Shown one piece after another: positions 15,123 through 26,783 of a stretch of DNA of 64,000 nucleotides. Origin of the DNA: Hypomesus transpacificus. Taxonomy: Eukaryota; Chordata; Actinopteri; Osmeriformes; Osmeridae. Under the pieces are notes generated by a model that was not told where the DNA came from, made no database searches, and saw only the letters and a program-made list of their open reading frames with translations. Location of the stretch: contig NC_061074.1 of the NCBI RefSeq assembly GCF_021917145.1, positions 9,860,384-9,924,383 on the forward strand. Direction: 5' to 3'. A program made the position numbers and the translations under genes. Every line of letters starts with the position of its first letter. Within the stretch, counting starts at the first letter, position 1.

Positions 15123-17157
15123 ACCTGTAAGGATAGGCCTTGTAGAAGATGTCCAGTGGTCTGGGTCCAGCAGTGTACTTGTGTATGATGAGAGGCAGGA
15201 GGATCTGTAAGGGCACCATGGGTACAGCCAGCAGAGCCAGCTGCTCCTTGGGAACGCCTGCCTCCACCAGCTTCAGACCCGTTACTGCATCTGCTGCTGA
15301 AAACCCAATCTGGATCACACACACACACACATTAATAGATAACCCTTTCTGGACTACACACACACACACATTAGAGAACCCAATTTGGATTACAAACACA
15401 AAAAACTGACAGCCGCACGTACACGGTCAGATCAGCTTGCCATACCTTAGCCGTTAGCAGCAAGCAGCAGAATGTAAACACTGTGGGCATCTTGATGATG
15501 GACAGAAGCTGCTTGTAGGTTTCCATGACGCCGTGGGTCTCTTCCTGGACCTGCCTCTTGCCCCGGATGCGAACGTTCTCGCTCTTAAAGATGGCCACCA
15601 GCGTGGTGGACACCAGGAACACCATGCCCCAGAAATACAGGAAGTCTGCACGGGAACCAATCCCAGACGAGGAGCGAATGAACACAACATTCAAACAAAC
15701 TGTGGGTCACGATCACTACTTATTCATGAGTGAGTATCCCTACTAGTATATCTTCCTGGCCACTTTCTTCCGCCACCCCCATTATGCAAAACTGCATCAC
15801 ATTTTGAATATCTAACAAAGTTAATCTCTCTCTGTCTCTCTGTCTCTCTGTCTCTCTGTCTCTCTCTCTCTCAGTCTCTCTCTCTCTCTCTCTCAGTCTC
15901 TCTCTCTCTCTCTCTCTCTACCTACCAGACAGAGTGACGATGCCCGTGTCTTTGGGCTCCATCCTCAGGTACTTGTTGCAGAAGTCTGCAGACTCCAGCG
16001 CCAGGAAGAGGACGTTCCCCAGGAAGTACCCGGCGGTCTGGCCCACCGAGTTACAGGTGGAGGCGTAGCCCACGTTCTCCCTGGACAGCATGGTCAGAGC
16101 CCAGCCGTCTACCGCTATGTCCTGGGGAGGGCCACACACAACCATGTCAGAGTCAGAGGGGGGGGGGGGGGGGGGGGGGGGGGGTGTCAGGACAGGAGGG
16201 AGCTTAAAGACCACTGCTGTCACTGTGTGTGTGAGTGTGTGCGTGTGTGTGTGTACCTGGGTGGCTGCCAGGAAGGCCAGCATGAAGAACACCACAGTGA
16301 GAGTCAGCACGTCAGGGCCGTGGCTTTGGTCGCTCTGCAGCAGTGAGTCCACAGTGAAGGACAGCCAGAGCATGAAGAGGCCCAACAGGTACTGAGTAGG
16401 CACAAGCCACGACTTCCTGTTAATGAGGGGGGAAGGGAGGTGGGGAGGGAGGGGGGCAAGGAGGGAGGAAGGAAGGGGAGAGAATGTGAGGGAGCAATCC
16501 CAGATTTCAGACCAGTGGTCTTAAACCCTGGTCCCTCAAGGCCCACAGTCCTGTATATTTTATGTGTTTCCCTGCTTCAACACACCTGATTCAGATGAAT
16601 GCTTCTTATCAGGCTTCTACAGCACTAGATAATTACCCATTAGGATCAGGTGCAGGAGCAGGGAAACATTTCAAACATGCAGGGCCAGGGGGTCCCTGAG
16701 GACTTTCAGACTATTTGAAAACTTGTCGACAAGATTTCAACCATTTGATGGCATCCAACCTGCGTCCGAACTTGCTGAGGTAGAGCGCGTCCACCAGCGG
16801 AGCCCACAGCAGCTTCACGCTGAAGGGCCAGAACACGAAGCTGAAGAACGCCTGGTCCTTGTAGCTCACGTTCTTGGTCTGCAGGATCAGGGGGATGCTG
16901 CCGGCCAACCCCAGGGGGATCCCCTGGAGGACGTAGAGGAAGAGGAGGAGAGACACGTTTCCCAGCTCTCCATGGATCCCCGGACGCACCTTCGGCCGGC
17001 CGTTATCCTCCGAGTCCGAACCCCGCAGGAGCCCCTCCCCTTCCTCTTCGGGTGCGGTGCTCCATCCTCTCTCTTCCTCCCTCATGTCCAATCCGCTGGC
17101 GCCCGCCAGCTTCCGCTGACGCCCGTTCTTATGTGTGTCCAGGTCAGAGGGCTCCAT
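14220..17157 (-). CDS. slc33a1: Acetyl-coenzyme A transporter 1 (SLC33A1/AT-1)
   Basis: Multi-pass ER membrane transporter that moves acetyl-CoA into the ER lumen for acetylation of proteins and gangliosides. Eight coding exons on the minus strand: 17157-16760, 16416-16257, 16121-15926, 15645-15446, 15309-15125, 15006-14889, 14741-14526, 14387-14220; 546 aa (human 549). Recognisable segments include LQGIPLGLAGSIPLILQTKN, the near-invariant DIAVDGWALTMLSRENVGYA with GQTAGYFLGNVLFLALESAD, and GFSAADAVTGLKLVEAGVPK. It belongs to the major facilitator superfamily with 11-12 membrane segments. The acidic, charged N-terminus (first ~70 residues) is variable, as in other species. ATG 17157 sits in a good initiation context. 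It is divergently oriented to gmps with 3.3 kb between the start codons. All phases agree. Confidence 0.96.
15084..15122. repeat. (GT)n microsatellite at the slc33a1 exon 5 donor
   Basis: About 19 GT units on plus (CA in the transcript) begin within 5 bp of the minus-strand exon 5 donor at 15124-15123. Confidence 0.85.
15826..15920. repeat. (TCTC)n tract next to slc33a1 exon 3
   Basis: TC-rich tract with TCTCTG interruptions on plus, starting directly after the exon 3 donor in gene sense, where it reads as GA. Confidence 0.85.
16158..16184. repeat. 27-base poly-G run in slc33a1 intron 2
   Basis: An uninterrupted run of 27 G on plus (C in the transcript). It could form a quadruplex and is prone to length error in assembly. 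Confidence 0.85.
16510..16708. mobile_element. Palindromic MITE in slc33a1 intron 1
   Basis: The left half (GTCCCTCAAGGCCCACAG, TGTTTCCCTGCTTCAACA) is mirrored by the right half (GCAGGAGCAGGGAAACAT, GGGTCCCTGAGGAC) as an imperfect inverted repeat of about 90 bp per arm. Fold-back repeats with this sequence are common in fish genomes. It has no coding capacity. Confidence 0.75.
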
Positions 17158-20100
17158 GGTGGAGCGGTGGGCGTCAAGCCTGCAATGCCCTCAGGAAACC
17201 TGGAAGAACGAGGTTAAGACAGAGAATTGAAGGAACCAGATAGGCGTAAACCACTGTGGCTAAACCTAACTGTTGAGTACAGCTATAATCCTGGTACTTA
17301 CTAAACCTTGTAAATCAGAGTATTTTTATATCTTTAGAGAAGGAAGAAACTGTTACTTGTGGTGCAGCTATTGTAGCCTACTTGATTCAGCTCGAGGCTA
17401 AAGAACAAAAAAGTGAAGAAAAGGCACATCCAGGAGCTAAAAAGGCTGCTACTCAACTTGTCAATCTCAGATGTAGCTGCCTTGACCAACACAACACAAC
17501 ACAACCTCAAATAGAACGACTCGAAATAGAAATCAAGCAAGCAATCAAGCATATGGACGGTCAAACTCGTATTACGCACAGTCATGATGATAACATAAAA
17601 GGAAATGTATGACAATTATTCTTATAAGTGCGATTCAAAGTGCAATTTAAGGAAACGTCAGTTTGAAAGCGACACATCACTGGCCAGCAAAACAAAGAAT
17701 ATCAATTTAACTTGACACAGTACAATCAAACATCAAAAGGTGATGATAAGGCTAAGCATGATAGATAAGATGTCAGCATGCATACCTGCTTGTTCTGCTT
17801 GCATTACATGCGACATGCCAAACAAAATAATAAATGATTCATTAATTAAATCAATGACTAATGCCCAAATATAGCCTCTTCTTAATTAAAATGAGGATGG
17901 AATTGCGTTTTTAATGCCATAAAATCCAATTTATAGATACCGTTCAGGCTTCAACCGGTTAGCAACGTCAATAGCAAACCAACCAACAACAGAGAGCAGA
18001 GGGTCGAATGCTAAGGAAGTGATGTTGTGTCACGTACAAATGGGTCCGAAAACTTCAGCTGACGTGTCAAAAGTAAATGAATCTGAGTTCCGCACAGAAG
18101 ACGTCACTGCTTTTCGCTCTGGCCTGACCCACCTGGTACATGGAAATGCATACATCTAGTTGCTGTTCTTAGATGACACATTTTATAATACCATCATCCC
18201 CTCCAAGCTAACCACCAAACTCCTCTCCCTCTGTCTTGACCATTCTCTCTGGAACTGGACTCTGGACTTCATGATTAGCAGACCTCTGTCCACCCCAACC
18301 CTCAGTACAGTTGTTAAATAGAGGAAAATTACAGTTGATAAATAAGGAAACTGTTAAATATCACCTTTCAAGCATGATGTTGGATCTTTCAGACAGGACA
18401 ACTAGTGGTCTGACTGGGCTATTACATTCACAGGGAACCTAAGGAGAGACAGTCAGATGCACCTTTCATGGATCATTCTTAATCACGTCAACAGAAGAGT
18501 TGTGTTTCCTTGTAGGTTTAGTCATTATTAACAAAGTGAGACATGGTTTACAACATGACTCAAGTTCAAATGGTTTTGAAGACAAGACAGTGTCATACTT
18601 ATGAATGAGGACCGCGTCCTCGCATTGCATGCGGGAACCTCCATCGTCCAAACTGTAATAATGAATTACACCGATTGCACGACTGATGTGGACAGTATGA
18701 ATGTGTTTGCGTTAAGTGAAAATACATGACAGTACTGCGAGAGAGGAAACCAACACCACTATGTTTCACATGCCTTGTCTTCACAAAACAAGACTGTTTC
18801 TAACAGACCCTTCCAGGCCCAGTCTAAGACTGTGAGAGCTGGAACATCCGCAAGATGGTTTGCAATGCATCCCAATGATTAACCTGGGGTCGTCCTCCAT
18901 ACTATCATGGCTAATGACTGACTGCATGCTTTGCTGTGTCACAGCTATAAGGCCCATGTGAAACTGGTTAAACCCCCTGGAAGCATGTGACCAGGCAGCC
19001 ACACTGGGGTGAATCATGTGACTCAAGCATTAGTTCTGCACTGTAACACAATGAGTCAATGTTTTTATATACAACCAGTTGTGTGGTGAGTGTGTGCACG
19101 TGTGTGCATTTGTGTATCTGTTCAATATTCGTTTTGAAATCTGTCCGTGATATTATTTCATATCATCCACTATGATTCATTGAAGTTCATCAGCCCCTCA
19201 AAGCAGAATATATACATATAAGTCCCTAATCTCAATTTAAATAGTAAATTCTCTGGCATCTGAATATATTTGAGATATAAAAATTTGACCTTTCAGATGA
19301 AACTGCAAGGGAAAACTACATGATAGTAGTAGTAGAACATTAAGTTTCAGAACATCACAGGAATGTATCGCTGCTGTCAGATCCGTATATCACAGAAATG
19401 TATCTCTTTGCTGTCAGATTCCTCTTGTTTATCAGTCTGTGCTGTCCAAGTAGTAACATTCGCAAGATGTCCAGATCAAATGTATCTTTAAGAACTATAA
19501 TGAGATCTATATGGAACCAACTTCTGTTGTTACAGATGGATAGTGTGTAATAACGTCCAATTTCGAAAATGACTCTCTTAACCCTTCATGGTTGGGTTTC
19601 CCGTTAATGTTTCCCAGACAGAGATATGAGGGGGACAGGTAAGCCATTTCCTTTAGACTGACTCCATAATCCGTTGCTGGGTCAATTTTCCCCTCTGTTC
19701 TGCGTCTATCGACCCAGAGACTAATCCAAAATAACTTGCTCTACCTCTGCAGAAGAGTGAGAGAGACGAGGGGGGGGAGAGGGAAGGAGAGACAATTTTC
19801 CCTCATTTGTTCTTTTGCCAGAAAATTTGTATTCCTAAATATTTTCGGACCTGTGTTTTGGTAAAAACCCATGACTAGTACCCTTCTATTCACCACCTTC
19901 AGTACTCCGCCACACTAAAGAGACAGGACAGTTTCAGGGCAGAGGGGCCCCATGGGAACATGGAGGTCAGGTGCCATGTTTCTGTCACATTACATAGTCA
20001 AAGAAAGCACGTAGTCCACACATGTAGGCCTACTATGGATCCAGAATTACTATGGATCCAGAATTGTATGCATAATGGTAGTTTTCTATACTTTTGAGCA

Positions 20101-20465
20101 AAAATGAGGACATTTAACTTATAATGATCAGATGTAATAAATGAAATAACTACGTAGGATATATGCAGCAATTGCAGACAGGGATGTTTCTAACAGGGTC
20201 AAACTCCTCCTATCTTGTTCACAAACTTCTTTTTTAACTCCTCCCTTGGAACCTAAATTCATAGGCAAATTCAGTTCCCACGCAGAATTTATTTTCTTTG
20301 GGGAGACAGTGAAATACACTATTACCGGCGCAGTGAAAGTAGCACGAACCGTTTACGACAGTAGTCGGCGTTGACCCAGTGTCTGGTTCGCTCTATCTGC
20401 TACGCACGATATCTGGAAGATCGAGAAGGGGAGAGTTCGTTCCACTACACACTCTACAGTTATCC
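17158..20465. other. Intergenic region between divergent slc33a1 and gmps
   Basis: Holds the promoters and 5' UTRs of both genes. Apart from a decayed LINE fragment near 18.2 kb no coding or RNA feature was recognised. TATA boxes were not evident. Confidence 0.6.
18157..18300 (+). mobile_element. Decayed non-LTR retrotransposon (reverse transcriptase fragment)
   Basis: Translation on plus from about 18160 contains FLDDTFYNTIIPSKL then TTKLLSLCLDHSLWNW and LDFMISRP. This matches the reverse-transcriptase block of fish LINEs of the Rex/CR1-L2 type, as remembered. Only about 45 residues survive with no flanking frame, so it is a short relic. Confidence 0.7.
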
Positions 20466-23400
20466 ATGGCTCTGTGCAACGGGGATAGCAAGGTCAGTTG
20501 CAATGGCCAACCTTATTGGTGCCATACTAAGCTACATCTACATCTATGGCGATTGTACTGCATTGGATGATAGTTGTGTTGCCCGATGTCGGGACGTGGA
20601 CGCTGGGATAGTCCCTGGTTAATTACGGCCTATGTGTTTCCAGCTAACTTGCAGAATGCAGGGGTTGTGTCTTTCCGCATGCCTGTTGCCTTGTCTTGTG
20701 TGAGCTGCAGACATATCATTAACTAGTAGCTAGTATACTGTCTGTTCCGGATTTGAATATAGGAACTAGAATTATTGCCAGCCAGATATGGAGCTAAGCT
20801 AGCTCGTTAAGTTCAGCATTCGCTTGCTCCGTCCCTTTGCCTACTGTACTATTAGCTAGCCAGGGCTACTCACACTAGCCGCCGGTGATTGCTACACCGC
20901 GTGGAGCTAGCTAGTAGTTAGCATCAATAAAGCCAGCGCGACTGAATGCCCGTTTGCATGGCATGCAATGACAGAATGGAAATAAAACTTTTGTAGCTCT
21001 GTTCTTGCGTGACACAATCGAGGTTTCTTGCTAGAGGCTATGTTTGAGGTTGTCTTAGAAACCTACCCAAATCGTAACTGTTTAGTATTTTTGGTCGTGA
21101 CTAATGATGTGTTGTTATGTTGTCTTGTCATGATGCTTGCTAGCTGGCTAGCTACAGTACATTGACTGGACGCAAACTGTGAATACATGGATTAAAACGT
21201 CAGGTTGTTGATGGCAGCAGCATCATTTTATATTTACTCTGGACATCATCACTGTCCCATGCAGTGGACTGTTCTTCAGTTGCGAATGTGAGATGTTTTT
21301 TCATATTTTTCTATAATTGACAAGTGTATCACACAAACCACGTGGGGGCATGTTGCACTTTCCGTGAAGTAAGAGTTGAATGCCTGTTAGGAATGAGAGG
21401 TGATTGGGAGAATGGATAGTGATGGGGATATTGCAGTGAAAGAATACTGGTTCTATCCGCATAAATATGAAAAACCTCATACTTCTTGTTGGCGACATCA
21501 TAATAACCTATTGGGTAACACTGTTAACGTCGTGTAAACAATGTACTCAACTTACGTGTGTACTGTTTATTCATATAAACAGCTTGACCCCACTGTTACA
21601 TTGGTGTCTTGAGTCCTTGTACATGGAAGGTTACCTGATCTTCTGCATATTCAATATTACTGTGTGACTGTTGCTCATGTGATTAACTATACCGATGGCT
21701 CGCACGTATACCCTAGCCCTGCAGCTCACGTGTCCCTAATTGCGTTACCCTTATAATCAATCCCATTCCTCAGTTTCAAGATGGAAGAGTCTGGCACCGT
21801 CATGAGAATCTGTGTGTGTTTAATAAAGGGGCCACAGCCTCAAAAGAATACAGTCAGTAGGTCTTGCTGCAACTGATTGTGGTGTAGTTAGTGAAACAGC
21901 CTTGTGACTTTGTGGTGTTATTTACATTGACATTTGCATTTATTCATGCGATTTTGAATAAATGCAACATTTTTCTCAAAAGCAACTTCCAAGAGAGAGC
22001 TTTACAAAAAATTCATAGGTCAATGATAATAAACAAGGAAATGGCCCCCAAAACATTGCAGGTAGCCAAAACATGAAGCATACATTGTGAAAAGCAAATA
22101 AGTGCCAATGGGAAGAAACACAAGAGCATGTAGTTAAACAAATTAAACAACATGAACCTCAAAAGTGCAAGAGTCTACCTGTAGGAAAGCAAGCAACAAT
22201 AATATAATTTACAGGGCGTACAAGTAGTTAAACCAGTAACTACAGTGTTATACACTGATGATGATGATGGAGCTTGTGTGTAGCTGTCCATCTGTGTTCC
22301 TTTCAGCATGGACCTCATAGTGACAGAGCTGTATCTCATCAGTTTTACCTGATGCATGGTGCTTCACCGTGGCTCTGAGTGTAAACGTGAGTGTGTGTGG
22401 TGTGTGTTCCTCAGCTGGAGATCAGCACGGAGCCTCAGAACGGGTCGTGTGAGGGCGCGGTGGTGATCCTGGACGCGGGGGCCCAGTATGGCAAGGTGAT
22501 CGACAGACGGGTCCGAGAGCTGTTCGTCCGCTCCGAGATCCTCCCCCTAGAGACGCCGGCCTTTGCCATCAGAGAGCAGGGCTTCAGGTGAAGACGCCAG
22601 CACACGGGTTCTGAACACACACACAGGTTCTGAACACACACACACAGGTTCTGAACACACACAGACACAGGTTCTGAACACACACACACGAGTTCTGAAT
22701 ACACACACACAGGCTCTGAACACACACACACGGGTTCTGAACACACACTCACAGGTTCTGAACACACAAACACACACAAGCTGTATCTGTGAAGTTAGTC
22801 TTTTACGCTCCGCTTCCATTGTGTCATTTTCGTCTGGTTTCTTGGTTAATTTTAACATTCTCTTGCTTCTCTCTGTCTTGCTCCTCACCTCGCTGTCCCA
22901 GGGCTATCATCATTTCAGGCGGACCCAATTCAGTGTATGCAGAAGATGCCCCCTGGTTTGACCCTGCGATTTTCACTATTGGGAAGCCTGTCCTTGGTAT
23001 CTGCTATGGCATGCAGGTATTTGTACACACTAAAACAAACCAGGGTTACCTTAGTAAATCTATACGTTTTGTAGTCCAAATTGCTATCAAGTGTGTCTAG
23101 AAACAAATTTTCAGCTAAACCTGAACTAATGTCTTAATGTTGTCTATTTTGTGGCCTCCAGTTGATGAATAAAGTTTTAATGTTGTCTATTTTGTCGTCT
23201 CCAGATAATGAATAAAGTTTTAATGTTGTCTATTTTGTCGTCTCCAGATGATGAATAAAGTTTTTGGTGGCACGGTCCACAGAAAGAGTGTCAGAGAGGA
23301 TGGCGTGTTCAACATAGGGCTGGACAGCTCCTGTTCTCTGTTCAGGTGAGCTTGTCAAGCTGCTCCTACTAAAACAGTCATCACCGCTCCCCCCACAGAC

Positions 23401-26400
23401 TACTACTGTAGCTGACGGTCTCTTCAAACTGGTTATGTTCATTCACAACTAACATCCACTCTAATTCTGTACAGACCCATAGTTACTTGTGTTTCAGTTA
23501 TGTTTAAGGCCATAGCATGGAACAAGTTGGTAAAGGAATAGACTCATTTAGAAAGGTTACACCCTAACCACATCAAGAGGGGGAAATGGTCAAAGAGAAG
23601 AGTTGGACAGGGAATGGCAACAAGAGTTTCTGGTCAGTTGAGCTACACGCTTTCTACGCAAACTGAAGAAAAATTCCATCCCAGTCAGGTTTTCCTTTCT
23701 GGTCACACACTCCAGGAGCTGAAATCAGAAGCACTCTGTGGTTACACACACACACTCACACACGCTCACCAGACACTCAGACATTTTACACCCACACACA
23801 CCTCAGTCTGACCCCAGTGTGTGCTCCTTGCTTCTCTGCTCTCAGGGGGCTCCAGAAGGAGGAGCTCGTGCTGTTGACCCATGGAGACAGTGTGGACAAA
23901 GTGGCCGACGGCTTCAAGGTGGTAGCCCAGTCAGGAAGCATCATCGCTGGTAAGGAGGCGTGGACAGTCCCTGTAGGGAATCCCTGGAGACCCCCCCCCC
24001 CTCCCCTCATCTTAACCCTTAAGTTTATCTAAGGGGATATACAGTCTATGAACCTCTCCAAACCCCGCCCCTGCCTGCTGCCCCCTGCGGTGTGCCTGCA
24101 GGTATTGCCAACGAGCAGAAGAAGCTGTACGGAACCCAGTTTCACCCAGAAGTGGACCTGACGGAGCGAGGCATGGAGATTCTGCGCAACTTCCTGTTTG
24201 AGATTGCCGGCTGCACGAGTAACTTCACCGTTGAGAACCGCGAGCAGTCATGCATCAAGGAGATTCAGGAGAAGGTGGACAAGTCCAAAGTGCTGGTGAG
24301 GAGCCACAGTGTGTGTTCACGTGTCTTAAGTGGCCTCGCGGTGGCAATCAAAGGAACTTTAATGTGTTTGCTGGCTTCAGGAATGGGGGGGTTTTATGTA
24401 AAGATTAGAAATGTGCGTATAGTAATCGTCTCTCCGTAGATTGTGAGCGATGCCGCTGCAGAACTTACAAAGCCAAACAGGAAGCAGGGAGATAAACTGT
24501 GCTATTAAACACTCCAATTAAACCCCTCTCTGCTTAAACATGGAAACATTGACTAAGTGGGCCCCTTCTCAAGGGAGTCATTGAGTGAGAGGAACACACA
24601 CCAAAATAGTGTTAGGAAACGGGTCTCTAAACCAGACTCCCTTTGTGCTCCAACCGACAGCCCTGCTGGCACGACCAATAGCGCACCCAACCACAACAAA
24701 TACTGGCATTCAACTGTCCATACCCTCACCCAATCACGTCCTTCGATCTGTTGACTGACATTCTCATGCTCCGCTTGCCTTTCTCCCGCCCCCACCCCCC
24801 AGGTGCTGCTGAGTGGGGGGGTGGACTCCACAGTGTGCACAGCCCTGCTGAACAAGGCCCTGCCCCAGGAGCAGGTGATTGCCGTGCACATCGACAACGG
24901 CTTCATGAGGAAGAGGGAGAGCCAGAGCGTGGAGGAGGCACTCACTAAACTGGGCATCAAACTGAAAGGTGAGAGTGTTCTGGATGAGGCACGTACCGTA
25001 GAGGCTGAGGCCCTAACACAGAGGCCTGGGTTCGATTCCGGCTCCTTTCTTTCTGCATGTCTTCCCCGCTCTCTCTCCCATGCATTTCCTGTCTCTCTGG
25101 AACTATATCTATCAAATAAAGCCACAAAAAAAAGGCAAAACATGTATAAAAAAGAAAGAGAAGTCTTAGAAATGTTCCCTTGTCCATCCCCCCCCTCTCA
25201 CTTTTCTCCTTGTGTTCTGTCCCTCCAGTGGTGAACGCTGCACACACCTTCTACAACGGCACAACCACCCTGCCCATCTCTGAGGAAGACCGGACCCCAC
25301 GGAAACGCATCAGCAAGACCCTCAACATGACCACCAACCCAGAGGAGAAGAGGAAGATCATCGGGGACACCTTCGTCAAGGTAGGAAGAACCTCCCCGTG
25401 GTTCCCTGTCCTCAGTCACATGTCTGCCCTCCATCTCTGCCCTCCATCTCTGCCCTCCATCTCTACCCTCCATGTCTGCCCTCCATCTCTGCCCTCCTAT
25501 CTCCCCCTTCTGCCCCGCCTGGTTTGTTTGTCCAATCCGTCGTCATTGTTAATCTGACTTCCTGCTTTGGGATGATTGGCGCATGCAGGTGGCCAATGAG
25601 GTGATCGGGGAGATGAACCTGAAGCCGGAGGAGGTGTTCCTGGCTCAGGGCACGCTGAGGCCCGACCTCATCGAGAGCGCGTCCGTCCTCGCCAGCGGCA
25701 AGGCTGAGGTCATCAAGACGCACCACAACGACACCGAGCTCATACGCAAGCTCCGAGATGAGGTGGGCCCCCGTACTCACACACACACACACCCTCACAC
25801 ACTCAAATCATTCAACTTTTCGGTAAAGTTTCTTTCGCTGGCTCATCCGCCATCATCCTCCCTTCCCAGGGAAAGGTAATCGAGCCACTGAAGGACTTCC
25901 ACAAGGATGAGGTCCGGGCGCTGGGCCGGGAGCTGGGCCTGCCTGAGGAGATCGTCTCCCGACACCCCTTCCCTGGTCAGGACCGCACACACACTCACTG
26001 AGAGGTTTGGAGGAAGTTCTAGCTCACACTCACACTAAAAGCCCCTACCCTTTCCCCTTGCAGGTCCTGGTCTTGCCATCCGTGTCATCTGTGCAGACGA
26101 GCCCTACATCTGCAAAGACTTTGCAGAGACCAACAACATCCTGAAAATCATCACAGACTTCTCTGCCAGTGTCAAAAAGGTCAGGGGTCACTTTGAGGTC
26201 AACAGTGATTGGCTGAGAGTTGTAGAGTTAGTCAGTCAGTCCTCAGGCCCTGTCAGTTCCAATGGACCTCTGGTTACAGAAGCTACACACACACACACAC
26301 ACGGGCAAGACTTCTGACCAAAGTATGCACTTACACATGGATTAAACCGTGTTTTTTTTCTTTTCTTTCTCTCCCTGTGGGCTTGTCGTTCGCTCTGTCC

Positions 26401-26742
26401 GTCCAGCCACACACGTTGCTGCAGAGAGTCAAGTCGTGTATATCGGACGATGAGGAGGAGAAGCTCATGCAGATCACCAGCCTTCATTCACTCAACGCCT
26501 TCCTCCTGCCAATCAAAACAGTCGGAGTGCAGGTAAGATCTCAGATTAAGAAAGATCTTGAGTACATACTTGGGTCATTTCCTTTGTAGGTAAAAAGAAA
26601 AAGAGAGAGTGCTAAGGTTAACTGGCAGTGGCATTTCCAGAACAGAATGTTCCTCCTACTGTTGGTTTAGCACCACCTCATTACTCTTAACAGTGTGGTG
26701 AGCACACCCTTCCCCACCACAGCCTCCCCATTGAAAATAAGT

Positions 26743-26783
<41 letters not shown>

